DNA of 64,000 nucleotides, from positions 930,001-994,000 of the forward strand of contig OY729432.1 of assembly GCA_963422385.1 (NCBI GenBank), in the 5' to 3' direction. Below, one piece after another: positions 1 through 8,261 of the stretch. The position numbers and the translations under genes are program-made. This stretch comes from JAJDTQ01 sp963422385. Lineage in GTDB: Bacteria > Desulfobacterota > Binatia > UBA9968 > JAJDTQ01. The notes below the pieces were generated by a model. It did not search any database. It saw nothing but the letters and a program-made list of their open reading frames with translations, and had not been told where the DNA came from. Numbering within the stretch: the first letter of the stretch is position 1; each line of letters opens with the position of its first letter.

Positions 1-218
1 AGCTATCATGCGGCTTCGCCGCGTGTCAACGCCGGGGCGCGGCCGCGCGAACGGGCAACCGGATCGACCAACCAGGGATTCGCCCGGGGACGCCGATACT
101 ACACAGTATGGAGCACAAAGTGGAACAGCCGATCATTTGAGTTGACAACTCCGGGGTTTCCTGGTGCCATACCCTGGTACCGGCCATCCACCGGAAGAAC
201 CGGTTCGGAGATGAAGGC

Positions 219-440
219 ATGAGCTTGACCGTGACGGAACTCTACGATGCGCTGATGGACGCCGGGGCGTCCGGGGAAAAGGCGCGGGCGACCGCGGCGG
301 CAATGCCGATTATCGAGCGACTGGCCACCAAGGACGACGTCGCCGACGTGAAACGCGAGTTGGCGGTGGTGAAACCGGGCACTTTCACCATGGGCCCCGC
401 CATCCTGGCCCTGCTGGTCAAGCCGACTTTCTTTCCCTGA
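219..440 (+). pseudogene. small coiled-coil protein, decayed C-terminus (DUF1640-like)
   Basis: A 73-residue frame. Residues 1-48 look like the N-terminal helical part of small bacterial coiled-coil proteins (LYDALMDAGASGEKARA, then ATKDDVADVKRELAVVK). Such proteins normally continue through a second heptad stretch into one C-terminal membrane helix. Here that part is shortened and scrambled to PGTFTMGPAILALLVKPTFFP-like sequence with a proline at the expected helix junction. An IS110 transposase fragment follows 100 bp downstream, so the locus looks degraded. Function of the family is unknown to me. The family assignment comes from memory of the pattern, not from a search. Confidence 0.4.
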
Positions 441-542
441 CCCTTCGGCTGCTCCCGGCTCAACAAAGAATCTGCACAAACCTTCACCTTCGTGGGCGGC
501 CAAGACGAGCACCCCGGAGGATGAAAGGGGATGGGAGCCATT

Positions 543-752
543 GACAGGGGGCAGAAGGTCCTCGACCGAAGCGGCGCTCGGGTCGGCGAAGTGCTTTCGG
601 ATATCTTCGGCGTCAATGGACGGCGCATTCTCGACGGGCAGGCCAATGGCCTTGGGCGTGACGCGACCCTGGCCTCCCTGAGCCTGCACGTGGCGCACAA
701 GATCGAACAACTCGGAGACGCTCCGACTCTGGCCCTCAGCGCCACAAAATGC
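543..752 (+). pseudogene. IS110-family transposase fragment
   Basis: The translation contains SDIFGVNGRRILDG followed by an ILASL..HV..K-like helix (here ATLASLSLHVAHKIEQLGD). This matches the region of IS110-type transposases after the RuvC-like catalytic domain. Only about 70 residues survive; neither the N-terminal DEDD catalytic part nor the C-terminal transposase_20 domain is present. After about residue 73 of the frame the resemblance stops. The rest of the 440-838 interval holds no other gene I can support. This is a dead remnant of an insertion sequence. Confidence 0.6.
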
Positions 753-837
753 TTGGAAACCTCTATGCCGTCCTTCGCGACTCCAAGCCCTGTTTTCCTG
801 CGCGCAGACAGGTGCTCCCCGGCCTTCGGAGAGAGTT

Positions 838-1860
838 TTGCCACCGTCCGCTGACAGCGCCCGCGAGCCCTCCGACGGCCCCGTCGCGGAACCGGCGACT
901 CGCGCCGTCACGACTACCCAACGGCTGATTTTTCGTGTGTGCGAGGGGCTGTGGCGCTTGCTCGTCCAGGTTCTGCGGGTGATGCCGCCGGACCGGTTCA
1001 AGCGTCTGTGCACGCCGGTCCTCAAGTTGCTGGTCCTTTGCGCGGTTTCGCGCCGGCGCATCGTCGCCGTCATGGACGCGGCTTTCGGCGATTCATACAC
1101 TCCGGCGGCCAAGCGCGGCCTGGCCCGAGGCGTGCAACGACGAATCCTGGAGAACGTCCTCGATTGTCTGGTGCAGATGGGCTATCCCGAGCGGCTGCGG
1201 GGAGTTCTCGAGGTCCAGGGCCGGGAGCATCTGGACGCGGCCCTGGCCAAGGGGCAGGGCGTCATCGCCCTGGGCTTCCATCTGGGCAACTTTCTGTTGC
1301 TCAGCGCTGCCTTGGGAGTCACCGGGTATCCGGTTCACAGCCTGCTGCGTTTTCTCGACGACGCGAGGCTCATGAACCTGGTGCTCCACCACAGCCGGTC
1401 GTTCTTCACCGAGATCATCCCTTCCCTGCCCCGGCGGGAGGCCGTCAAGAGGATCCTGGCCGCGCTCCGGAACAATGGCATCGTCCTGATGCTGGCGGAC
1501 AACCTCAAGCGTGGCGAGCTGGAGACCACTCTGTTCGGGCAGCCCGTTCGAACGGCCCGGGGGGTCGTAAGCCTGGCTCTCCGCACGCACGCGACCGTGT
1601 TGCCGGTCTACCTGGTGCGTGGCTATTCCGGCGAGTTGCAACTGGTCATCGAACCGGAAATGGAAATGGTCCGAACCGGGGAGCCGGACGCCGATCGCGT
1701 CACCAACACCAACCGGATCATGAGGTCACTGGAAGACTTGGTCCGCCGCTACCCGGATCAATGGTACTGGCTCACGGTCAAGTTGGCGCGGCAAGCCAGT
1801 GTCCTGTCTCACGAAGAAGGAACGAACGCCACGTCGCCGGCGCCAAAGGACGTTGCTTGA
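838..1860 (+). CDS. LpxL/HtrB-like lysophospholipid acyltransferase
   Basis: A 340-residue inner-membrane acyltransferase of the lipid A late-acyltransferase family, which transfers an acyl chain from acyl-ACP to a lipid A precursor or related lipid. Seen: a hydrophobic N-terminal segment near residues 30-70, the acceptor motif FHLGNF near residue 148 (the HxxxxD/E-type site of LpxL proteins, with Phe where many have Trp-Glu), and the later block MLADNLKRGELETTLFG, equivalent to the usual D-x-R...FFG region. Length is close to the usual 300-330. The TTG at 838 lies only 2-3 bases after a GGAGAG run, so a downstream GTG near 937 is an alternative start. The gene supports an outer membrane in this organism. 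Its exact lipid substrate cannot be told. Confidence 0.75.
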   Translation: MPPSADSAREPSDGPVAEPATRAVTTTQRLIFRVCEGLWRLLVQVLRVMPPDRFKRLCTPVLKLLVLCAVSRRRIVAVMDAAFGDSYTPAAKRGLARGVQRRILENVLDCLVQMGYPERLRGVLEVQGREHLDAALAKGQGVIALGFHLGNFLLLSAALGVTGYPVHSLLRFLDDARLMNLVLHHSRSFFTEIIPSLPRREAVKRILAALRNNGIVLMLADNLKRGELETTLFGQPVRTARGVVSLALRTHATVLPVYLVRGYSGELQLVIEPEMEMVRTGEPDADRVTNTNRIMRSLEDLVRRYPDQWYWLTVKLARQASVLSHEEGTNATSPAPKDVA

Positions 1861-1896
1861 CACCCCGGAGGGCAATGGTAGAGTCCCCTTAGAGCG

Positions 1897-1956
1897 TTCG
1901 CGCCCCTCCGTCATTCATTCCCGCTTTCGCGGGAATGAATGACGGAGGGGCGCGAA
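1897..1956. repeat. perfect 28-bp palindrome with TTTC loop
   Basis: Left arm 1897-1924 and right arm 1929-1956 are exact reverse complements around the loop TTTC. The inner part, CATTCCCGC/GCGGGAATG, is of the kind seen in dispersed palindromic extragenic elements of many proteobacteria. It sits between the acyltransferase stop and the hflK ribosome-binding site, 24 bp before the hflK start. It could act as a terminator for the first gene or as an mRNA stabiliser for the hflK operon. No T-run follows, so it is not a classical intrinsic terminator. Confidence 0.85.
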
Positions 1957-1980
1957 AACAACAAGACAAAGGAGCTTTTC

Positions 1981-3015
1981 ATGCAAGGCGGATCCGAGGG
2001 CCCTTGGGGGCGCCGGCGGCAGAGCGGGCCGGACTGGGAGGACCTTCTCTCCCGGTTGCCGGAATTGCCCGGTTTCCTGAAGTCCGGCGTGCCTTTTCTC
2101 ATCGCCGGGGCCATCGCCGTCATTTGGCTGGCCAGCGGCCTCTACACCATCCAACCCGGCGAGGAAGGCGTGGTGACGCGGTTCGGCAAGGTGACGCGCA
2201 TCGCCACCGCGGGTCTGAACTATCACATCCCCTGGCCGGTGGAAGAGTTGCGGAAGGTCAATGTGGCGGAGATCCGCCGGCTGGAGGTGGGATTCCGCAG
2301 CAATCCGCTACGGCCGAATCTCGTGCGTCTCATTCCGGCCGAGTCCCTGATGCTCACCGGCGACGAGAACATCGTCAGCGCGCAGCTCACCGTGCAATAT
2401 CGGGTCAGGAGCCCCGAGCAGTTCCTGTTCAAGCTCCGGGATCCGGTGAACACGCTGCAGGCGGCCACGGAGGTGGCGCTGCGTAGCCGGGTCGGCAACA
2501 CAACCATCGAGGAGGTCCTGACGGTGGGTCGGGATCGGGTTCAGAACGAGACCCAGGAGTTCCTGCAGCAGCTCATGGACACCTACGAATCGGGCATACA
2601 GATAACCGAGGTCAAGTTGCAGACCGTGGAAGCTCCCAGCCAGGTCAAGGATGCCTTCGATGAGGTGGTCCGGGCGCGCGAAGATCGCGAGAAGCTCATC
2701 AACCAGGCCCGAGGCTACCGGGAAGACCTCATCCCCAAGGCCCGGGGTGAGGCTCAGGAGATGATCCAGGCAGCCGAGGCCTACAAGCAGGAACGAACGT
2801 TGAAAGCCAAGGGAGACGGGGCGCGGTTCAACTCGGTATTGAAGGAATACCAGAAAGCCCCCGAGGTAACACGTGAGAGACTGTACCTCGAATCCATCGA
2901 ACGCGTGCTGCCCAACGTCGACAAGATCATCGTCGATGCACAAGGCGCGAAGAATGTCGTGCCGCTGCTGCCCTTGAAAGGGATGGCGGGATTTCCGGGA
3001 GCAGGAGGAAAATAA
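1981..3015 (+). CDS. hflK: FtsH protease modulator HflK
   Basis: 344 residues. HflK and HflC form a large periplasmic SPFH-domain cage around the membrane protease FtsH and modulate its access to substrates. Seen: a Gly-rich N-terminus (GGSEGPWGRRR), one membrane helix around residues 38-56, then IQPGEEGVVTRFGK at the start of the SPFH/band-7 domain. A long charged helical region with ARGEAQEMIQAAEAYK follows, and a Val/Leu-rich end (VVPLLPLKG). Start chosen at 1981 because AAAGGAG lies 6 bases upstream; an upstream in-frame ATG at 1939 lies inside the palindrome and has no such site. The stop overlaps the hflC start (TAATG). Confidence 0.95.
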   Translation: MQGGSEGPWGRRRQSGPDWEDLLSRLPELPGFLKSGVPFLIAGAIAVIWLASGLYTIQPGEEGVVTRFGKVTRIATAGLNYHIPWPVEELRKVNVAEIRRLEVGFRSNPLRPNLVRLIPAESLMLTGDENIVSAQLTVQYRVRSPEQFLFKLRDPVNTLQAATEVALRSRVGNTTIEEVLTVGRDRVQNETQEFLQQLMDTYESGIQITEVKLQTVEAPSQVKDAFDEVVRAREDREKLINQARGYREDLIPKARGEAQEMIQAAEAYKQERTLKAKGDGARFNSVLKEYQKAPEVTRERLYLESIERVLPNVDKIIVDAQGAKNVVPLLPLKGMAGFPGAGGK

Positions 3016-3899
3016 TGAAACGATCCTACATCACCGGAACTCTCGTCGGCATCATCCTGGTCATCCTCCTGTTTCCACCGATACGGCCGTTCTTCGTCGT
3101 GGGCGAGTGGCAGCAGGCGGTGGTGACTCAGTTCGGCAAGTTCAAGCGCGCGGTGCGCGAGCCGGGCCTTCACTGGAAAACGCCCCTGGTGGAGGACATC
3201 ACGATGTATGAACGGCGTATTCTCGCCAGTGACGCCCAGCCCAGGGATTATCTGACCCTGGACAAGAAGCGCGTGGTGGTGGACCACGTGACCCGGTGGA
3301 AGATCAGCGACCCGCTCAAGTTCTTCAAGACCGCGCTGACCCAGCAACGCGGACGGCTGTTGCTGGACGATATCGTGTTTTCCGAGCTGCGGCAGGAGCT
3401 CGCGTCACGAAACTTTGCCGACATCATCGCCGGGCAGCGCGAGGCGGCCATGGAGGCCGTGGCCAAACGCTCCGCGGACAAGGCCGAAGGCGAGTACGGC
3501 GTGGTGGTCATGGACGTCCGCGTCAAGCGCGCGGACCTTCCTTCCGAGGTACAAATGAGCGTTTTCGAGCGCATGCGGGCGGAACGTGAACGTATCGCCA
3601 AACGCTACCGTTCCGAAGGCGAGGAGGAGTCGAAGAAGATTCGCGCCAGGACCAACAAGGAAAAGACCATCCTGCTGGCGGAAGCATACCGGCAAAGCCA
3701 GAAGCTGCGAGGGGAAGGCGACGGTGAAGCCACGGCCATCTATGCCTCCTCCTATGGACAGGATCCGGAATTCTACGGCTTCGTCCGGAGCCTCGAAGCC
3801 TACGAGAAGTTTCTGCCGGAAAAAAGCACCGCCCTTCTGTCGGAAGACTCACCACTGTTCCGCCATCTGGGCACCTCGCGGAAGGACAAGCCGGAATGA
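3015..3899 (+). CDS. hflC: FtsH protease modulator HflC
   Basis: 294 residues, partner of HflK in the SPFH cage around FtsH. Seen: an N-terminal membrane helix (residues 7-25), the SPFH start QQAVVTQFGKFKRAVREPGLHWKTP-like segment, the helical stretch ERIAKRYRSEGEEE, and the conserved GEGDGEATAIYASSYGQD block near residues 235-255. A Phe/Tyr-rich FYGFVRSLEAYEKF element ends the domain. The start codon overlaps the hflK stop by one base and a purine-rich AGGAGGA lies just upstream, so the two are co-translated. The stop overlaps the ATG of the cupin gene (ATGA). Confidence 0.95.
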   Translation: MKRSYITGTLVGIILVILLFPPIRPFFVVGEWQQAVVTQFGKFKRAVREPGLHWKTPLVEDITMYERRILASDAQPRDYLTLDKKRVVVDHVTRWKISDPLKFFKTALTQQRGRLLLDDIVFSELRQELASRNFADIIAGQREAAMEAVAKRSADKAEGEYGVVVMDVRVKRADLPSEVQMSVFERMRAERERIAKRYRSEGEEESKKIRARTNKEKTILLAEAYRQSQKLRGEGDGEATAIYASSYGQDPEFYGFVRSLEAYEKFLPEKSTALLSEDSPLFRHLGTSRKDKPE

Positions 3900-5023
3900 A
3901 GATCGAGAGTCTTGGCAACTTCGAACGCGTCGACCAAAATGCCGAGGTGATGGACACGCCCTACGACCGGTGGGTGGAGTCCCAGGGGATGGACGTGATC
4001 CGGGGTTACTTCGTCGAGGATCTCAAGGATGTGCCGATGAAGTGGTGGGACCGCAAGGGCGGCCACGGCGTCTACATCAACCTGGAGGGCGCCGGCTATC
4101 TGGACGACGCCTTCGTGGTCTCGATTCCGCCGGGCAGGAGCCTCAACCCGGAGAAGCACATCTACGACGAGATGGTCTACGTGCTGTCGGGCCGCGGCGC
4201 CACCACCCTATGGCAGAGTGACGGCAAGGGACAGAGCTTCGAGTGGCAGGAGGGCAGCCTGTTCGCCATCCCGGTGAACGCCACCTACCAGCACTTCAAC
4301 GGCGCGGGTGACCGGGAGGCCAGACTCCTGGGAGTCACCAACGCGCCGCTGGTCTACAACATCTTCCACAACGAAGATTTCGTCATGAACAACCCCTACA
4401 CCTTCAGGGACCGGTTCGACGACGACCAGGACTTCCGCGGCCACGCGCGCCTCTACAACGACCGGGTGCTGGAGACCAACTTCATTCCCGACGTGGGCAA
4501 TATCGAGCCCATCGCGTGGGAGGCGCGGGGCAAGGGCAGCCGGACGGTGTTCTTCGAGCTGGTGGCGAGCCACATGGGCGCCCACGTCTCCGAGTTTCCG
4601 GTGGGACGCTACAAGAAGGCCCACCGCCACGGGCCCGGCGCCCACGTGATGATCCTTTCCGGTGAAGGCTATTCGCTCATGTGGCCGGAAGGCCAGGAGA
4701 AGCAGCAGTTCATCTGGAAGCCCGGCTCCCTGGTGGTACCCCCCGAGGGCTGGTTCCACCAGCATTTCAACTCCGGCCCCCAGCCCGCCCGCTATCTGGC
4801 CCTCAAGATGCTCAGCCGCATGTTCAAGCTGGCGCCCGGACCGATCCAGTCCGACGTCCCCCTCAACCAGGGCGGCTGGCAGATCGAGCACGAGGACGAG
4901 GACGACGACGTCATCCAGCTTTTCGTGGACGCGTGCGGCCGCTCCGGCGCCAAGGTGGACATGGCGCACATCATTCAACGGCAGGGCGCCGGTCAGGCGG
5001 CAGCGGGGCACTCTGAAGCCTGA
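3896..5023 (+). CDS. bicupin domain protein
   Basis: 375 residues with two cupin barrels. The first (about residues 80-150) carries the EKHIYDEMVYVLSGRGATTLW core with PVNATYQHFN; the second (about 225-300) carries AHRHGPGAHVMILSGEGYSLMWP and PPEGWFHQHFN. His and Glu residues in these motifs suggest metal binding in both barrels. The fold resembles gentisate-type dioxygenases; database names such as ethanolamine ammonia-lyase-activating protein are often attached to similar sequences, but the true substrate is unknown to me. The start overlaps the hflC stop (ATGA), so it is translationally coupled to a protease-cage operon, an unusual pairing. The acidic stretch EDEDDD lies near the C-terminus. 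Confidence 0.8.
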   Translation: MKIESLGNFERVDQNAEVMDTPYDRWVESQGMDVIRGYFVEDLKDVPMKWWDRKGGHGVYINLEGAGYLDDAFVVSIPPGRSLNPEKHIYDEMVYVLSGRGATTLWQSDGKGQSFEWQEGSLFAIPVNATYQHFNGAGDREARLLGVTNAPLVYNIFHNEDFVMNNPYTFRDRFDDDQDFRGHARLYNDRVLETNFIPDVGNIEPIAWEARGKGSRTVFFELVASHMGAHVSEFPVGRYKKAHRHGPGAHVMILSGEGYSLMWPEGQEKQQFIWKPGSLVVPPEGWFHQHFNSGPQPARYLALKMLSRMFKLAPGPIQSDVPLNQGGWQIEHEDEDDDVIQLFVDACGRSGAKVDMAHIIQRQGAGQAAAGHSEA

Positions 5024-5069
5024 GGGACGGACTGTTTCAGAGCACACTTCCGGGCATGGGCGAGCAAGA

Positions 5070-5339
5070 CCCATCGAGCTTCCCGCTGGCGCGGTCGCTC
5101 TGCTCATGCGTGTCCTCGAAGCCATGGCGCTGGGACGAGGCGTGACGCTCCTCCCCGAGAACTCGGAGTTGACCACCGTTCAAGCCGCCGACGTCCCGAA
5201 CGTCTCGCGCCCTTACCTGATCAAACTCCTTGAGGACAGGACGATCCCACACCGGAAGGTCGGCAAGCACCGCCGTATCCGGGTGGAAGATGTAATGACA
5301 TGCAAGAACGCGATCGACCGGGAGTACGTAACCGTCTGA
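5070..5339 (+). pseudogene. antitoxin remnant (excisionase-type HTH antitoxin of a PIN-toxin pair)
   Basis: The frame reads PIELPAGAVALLM, RGVTLLPENSELTT, VQAADVPNVSRPYLIKLLED and PHRKVGKHRRIRVEDVM. This is the core of HTH antitoxins that pair with PIN-domain toxins. Such antitoxins normally have about 60 more residues before IELPAGAV; here no start codon serves that part. The only in-frame ATG, at 5106, is inside the conserved block. After the KNAIDRE segment the frame stops at 5337, losing the usual C-terminal tail. The toxin's last residues follow within three bases, so one deletion removed the antitoxin end together with most of the toxin. Family knowledge is from memory. Confidence 0.65.
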
Positions 5340-5341
5340 GA

Positions 5342-5440
5342 AAACCGCCCTTCACTGTGAAGGAATACCTCGCCAACCTGATCCGGCAGGGGCTTGTCGG
5401 GACAGCCTCTGAATCGGAACAGTTTGCGGCTATAATCTGA
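5342..5440 (+). pseudogene. PIN-domain toxin C-terminal remnant
   Basis: In a different frame from the antitoxin fragment, 32 codons read KPPFTVKEYLANLIRQGL, then VGTASESEQFAAII and TGA. PIN toxins of this group end with a very similar tail (KNPPKTVEEYL..LERQGL, then a Leu/Ile-rich end at the stop). The rest of the toxin, including all catalytic acidic residues, is absent. Together with the preceding fragment this marks the scar of an internally deleted toxin-antitoxin operon. The TATAAT at 5431-5436 inside it could by chance act as a -10 element for the next gene. Confidence 0.6.
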
Positions 5441-5555
5441 TGCCTCGGTCGAGTGTATTCTCGGGCCCTCGTCACCGGAGGTGATATAGAGACAGGCCCG
5501 CCGGACACATGGCCTCGGGGCGCAATTCGACCGCCGAAGTGGCATACTGAGGGCC

Positions 5556-7142
5556 ATGCGCAAGTTCAACACGGAAGGCCCGGTGGTCATGGAGGACCAT
5601 TACCGCATCCCTCCGCTGGAACGGGTGAACCTCGGCGAGATCCTGGAGTTGATCAGGGACAAGCGGTACTTCGTGATGCACGCGCCCCGGCAGACGGGGA
5701 AGACATCCACACTGTTGGCGTTGCGAGACTTGCTGAACAGCGGCGCCGAGGGCGGCTTCCGTTGTGTCTACGTGAACATCGAGGTCGCTCAGACGGCAAG
5801 GGAAGACGTGGGGCGCGCCATGCACGCCATTCTTGGCGAATTGGCCGATCGGGCATTGGTGCTGGGCGATGGGTTTCTGGACGAGGTCTTGCCTGACGTC
5901 CTGGAGCGATTCGGCCCCGACCGCGCCCTTGGAGCGGCGTTGACCCGCTGGTGCGAGGCCGACCCGAAACCCTTGGTGCTGCTGATCGACGAGGTCGATT
6001 CCCTGATCGGCGACTCGCTGATTGCCGTGCTCCGGCAGTTGCGGGCCGGCTACGACCAGCGTCCCGCGCGCTTCCCCCAGACCGTGGTCCTGTGCGGCGT
6101 GCGCGACTACCGCATTCGTTCCCATTCCGAGAACGCGGCCATTGCCGGCGGCAGCGCCTTCAACGTCCGGGCCGAATCGTTGCGTCTCGGGGACTTCACC
6201 GAGGCCGAGATGCGTGCGCTGCTGGCCCAGCACACCGAGGAGACCGGCCAGATGTTCACCCCGGAGGCGCTGGAGACGGTGTGGCGGCAGACCCAGGGCC
6301 AGCCGTGGCTGGTGAACGCGCTGTGCCGCAGAGCCTGCTTCGGCAGCGCGGCCGGACGCGACCGCTCCCGCGCTATTACCGCCAACGACATCCGCGACGC
6401 CCGGGAGCATCTCATCCTGAGCCGACAAGTCCATCTCGACCAGCTTGCCGACAAGCTCCGGGAGGACCGCGTGCGGCGCGTGGTCGAGCCAATGCTGAGC
6501 GGCGCCAGCGAGGACCAAGCCTCTGCCCGCGACCTTGAGTACGTGCGCGACCTTGGTCTGATCGCCCGCGACGCTCCTGTGCGCATGGCCAACCCCATCT
6601 ACGCCGAGGTCGTGCCGCGGGAGATCACCTGCGTCATCCAAGAGAAGTTGAATCAGGACACCGCATGGTACGTGGACCCCGACGGCGGCCTCGACGTGGA
6701 GAAGCTGCTCGCCGCCTTCCAGACATTCTTCCGTGAGCACTCGGAGCACTGGGTGGCGCGTTTCGACTACACGGAAGCCGGCCCGCAACTCCTGTTGCAG
6801 GCGTTCTTGCAGCGGGTGGTGAACAGCGGCGGACGAATCGAGCGGGAATACGGCCTGGGAAGGGGACGCACGGATTTGCTGATCATCCGGCCGCAAGCAG
6901 GACGTGGGGCACCGGGGTCTGCGGCGGCCAGGTTCGTCATCGAGTGCAAGGTGCTGCACAAGGGGCTGGAGCGGACCATCCGCGAGGGGCTGGAGCAGAC
7001 CTCGGGCTATATGGACCGCTGCGCAGCGCAGGCGGGCCATCTCGTGGTCTTCGACCGGACGGTGGAAAAACCGTGGGAGGACAAGATATTCCGCCGCGAA
7101 AAATCCCTGGACGGACGCGCCGTCACCGTGTGGGGGATGTAA
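5556..7142 (+). CDS. AAA ATPase with C-terminal PD-(D/E)XK nuclease-like domain
   Basis: 528 residues. The P-loop PRQTGKTS is at 44-51, and VLLIDEVDSL near residue 140 is the Walker B. A winged-helix-like middle follows. The C-terminal part has YGLGRGRTDLLI (Asp near residue 438) and FVIECKV (Glu-x-Lys near 461), the D...ExK pattern of PD-(D/E)XK nucleases, then GLEQTSGYMDRC. This layout resembles the AAA_14/AAA-ATPase_like plus DUF1703 group, proteins of uncertain role often found in mobile or defence-related DNA. It stands alone, downstream of the toxin-antitoxin scar, with its start 8 bases after TGAGGG. Function in DNA-based conflict is inference. Confidence 0.75.
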   Translation: MRKFNTEGPVVMEDHYRIPPLERVNLGEILELIRDKRYFVMHAPRQTGKTSTLLALRDLLNSGAEGGFRCVYVNIEVAQTAREDVGRAMHAILGELADRALVLGDGFLDEVLPDVLERFGPDRALGAALTRWCEADPKPLVLLIDEVDSLIGDSLIAVLRQLRAGYDQRPARFPQTVVLCGVRDYRIRSHSENAAIAGGSAFNVRAESLRLGDFTEAEMRALLAQHTEETGQMFTPEALETVWRQTQGQPWLVNALCRRACFGSAAGRDRSRAITANDIRDAREHLILSRQVHLDQLADKLREDRVRRVVEPMLSGASEDQASARDLEYVRDLGLIARDAPVRMANPIYAEVVPREITCVIQEKLNQDTAWYVDPDGGLDVEKLLAAFQTFFREHSEHWVARFDYTEAGPQLLLQAFLQRVVNSGGRIEREYGLGRGRTDLLIIRPQAGRGAPGSAAARFVIECKVLHKGLERTIREGLEQTSGYMDRCAAQAGHLVVFDRTVEKPWEDKIFRREKSLDGRAVTVWGM

Positions 7143-7152
7143 GCCTCCCACG

Positions 7153-7177
7153 GTAACGGCCCTGCCAGGGCCGTTAC
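7153..7177. terminator. bidirectional hairpin between convergent genes
   Basis: Arms GTAACGGCCCT (7153-7163) and AGGGCCGTTAC (7167-7177) pair perfectly over 11 bp around GCC. It lies between the ATPase-nuclease stop (plus strand) and the epimerase stop (minus strand), 10 bp after the former. No long T-run follows on either strand. Confidence 0.65.
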
Positions 7178-7238
7178 ATCCCTCCAGGGGAGCGGAAGCG
7201 TGGCCGGAAGGCGCAACGGTATCTCCCGCTCCGACGGA

Positions 7239-8204
7239 CTACAACGGCCGCAGCCGTTCGATGGTCTCGATATAGTCCTTGATGCCGGCTTCCAGGTCGT
7301 AGGCCGGAGTGAAGCCCAGGTGTTCTTTGGCCTTGCCGATGTCGAAGATGCAGTAGCTCTTCTTCTCGCCCATGCGGAAGTCCAGCCCCGAGCCGATCTC
7401 GATCTTGCTGTCCGGGTAGAGCCCTCCGAGGATGCGCTCGAAATCGTGCAGCGTCACGCCCACGCCGGTGCCGATGTTGAACACGCGCTCGACGGGGTCC
7501 TTGACCTCCAGCGCCAGGATGATGGAGCGGGCCACGTCGCCGACGTACAGGGCCTCGTTGAACTGATCCCCGCCGCTTTCCACCGAGAAGCCCTTGCCCG
7601 ACATGACGTTCTCGATCATCTGGCCATAGAGCGAGAGGGCGCCGTGCCGCACCTCCTTGCCCGGACCGTAGATGGAGCCGAAGCGCAGCGACACGAAGTC
7701 CACGCCGTACTTCTTGCGGTAGTAAGTGCCCAGAGTCTCGCAGCACACCTTGATGGTGCCGTAGAGGTCCGCCGGGTTCTGAGGGTGCGCCTCGTTCACC
7801 GGCACGTACTCCGGATAGGCGTGACGGCCGTGGATCTCGCCGTACACCGCCTTGGAGCTGGTGAACACCACCCTTTCCAGTCCGCGGCGCCGCGCTATCT
7901 CCAGAACGTTCAGGGTGCCGTCCACCCCGACCTTGATGCCGAGGGCCGGGTCCGCTTCCGCGGGACCGGGCATCAGCGCCGCCAGGTGGGCGACGTGGGT
8001 GATCTCATGATCGGTAACGACCTTGTCCAGGCTCTCGGGGTCCAGGATGTCCCCCACTACAAGATCGACGCTCTTCTCGATGTCCGAGATCAGCGAGAGG
8101 TCCATCCGGTTGTCCAGCAGAACCGGCCGTTGACCCGCCCGGATCAGGTGCCTCGCGGTAACCGCGCCGTTCACGCCCATGCCGCCCGTGATCAATATCT
8201 TCAT
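7239..8204 (-). CDS. NAD-dependent epimerase/dehydratase (extended SDR)
   Basis: 321 residues. The Rossmann nucleotide motif GGMGVNG is at residues 7-13; the catalytic SSKAVYG block and YGTIK (Tyr148, Lys152) give the Ser-Tyr-Lys triad of extended short-chain dehydrogenases. FNIGTGVGVTLHDFE matches the substrate-binding half of sugar-nucleotide epimerases. It may act on a nucleotide sugar, but the exact substrate cannot be read from sequence. It is the last gene in the minus-strand run hyuB, MFS, hyuA, epimerase, 57 bp after hyuA, so it could be co-transcribed with that hydantoinase cluster. Confidence 0.85.
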   Translation of the reverse strand: MKILITGGMGVNGAVTARHLIRAGQRPVLLDNRMDLSLISDIEKSVDLVVGDILDPESLDKVVTDHEITHVAHLAALMPGPAEADPALGIKVGVDGTLNVLEIARRRGLERVVFTSSKAVYGEIHGRHAYPEYVPVNEAHPQNPADLYGTIKVCCETLGTYYRKKYGVDFVSLRFGSIYGPGKEVRHGALSLYGQMIENVMSGKGFSVESGGDQFNEALYVGDVARSIILALEVKDPVERVFNIGTGVGVTLHDFERILGGLYPDSKIEIGSGLDFRMGEKKSYCIFDIGKAKEHLGFTPAYDLEAGIKDYIETIERLRPL

Positions 8205-8261
8205 GCCTTGCCTCCACGCCGCCCGTTTCCTTCAGGCCGATTGATCCCATGTTGTGTCAGG

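Noticed and set aside
140..175. TTGACA near position 140 as a -35 box for the first small gene
   Set aside because: No acceptable -10 hexamer at 16-18 bp spacing.
5472..7151. A 559-codon frame opposite the ATPase-nuclease gene
   Set aside because: Low-complexity antisense product; the plus strand carries Walker and nuclease motifs.
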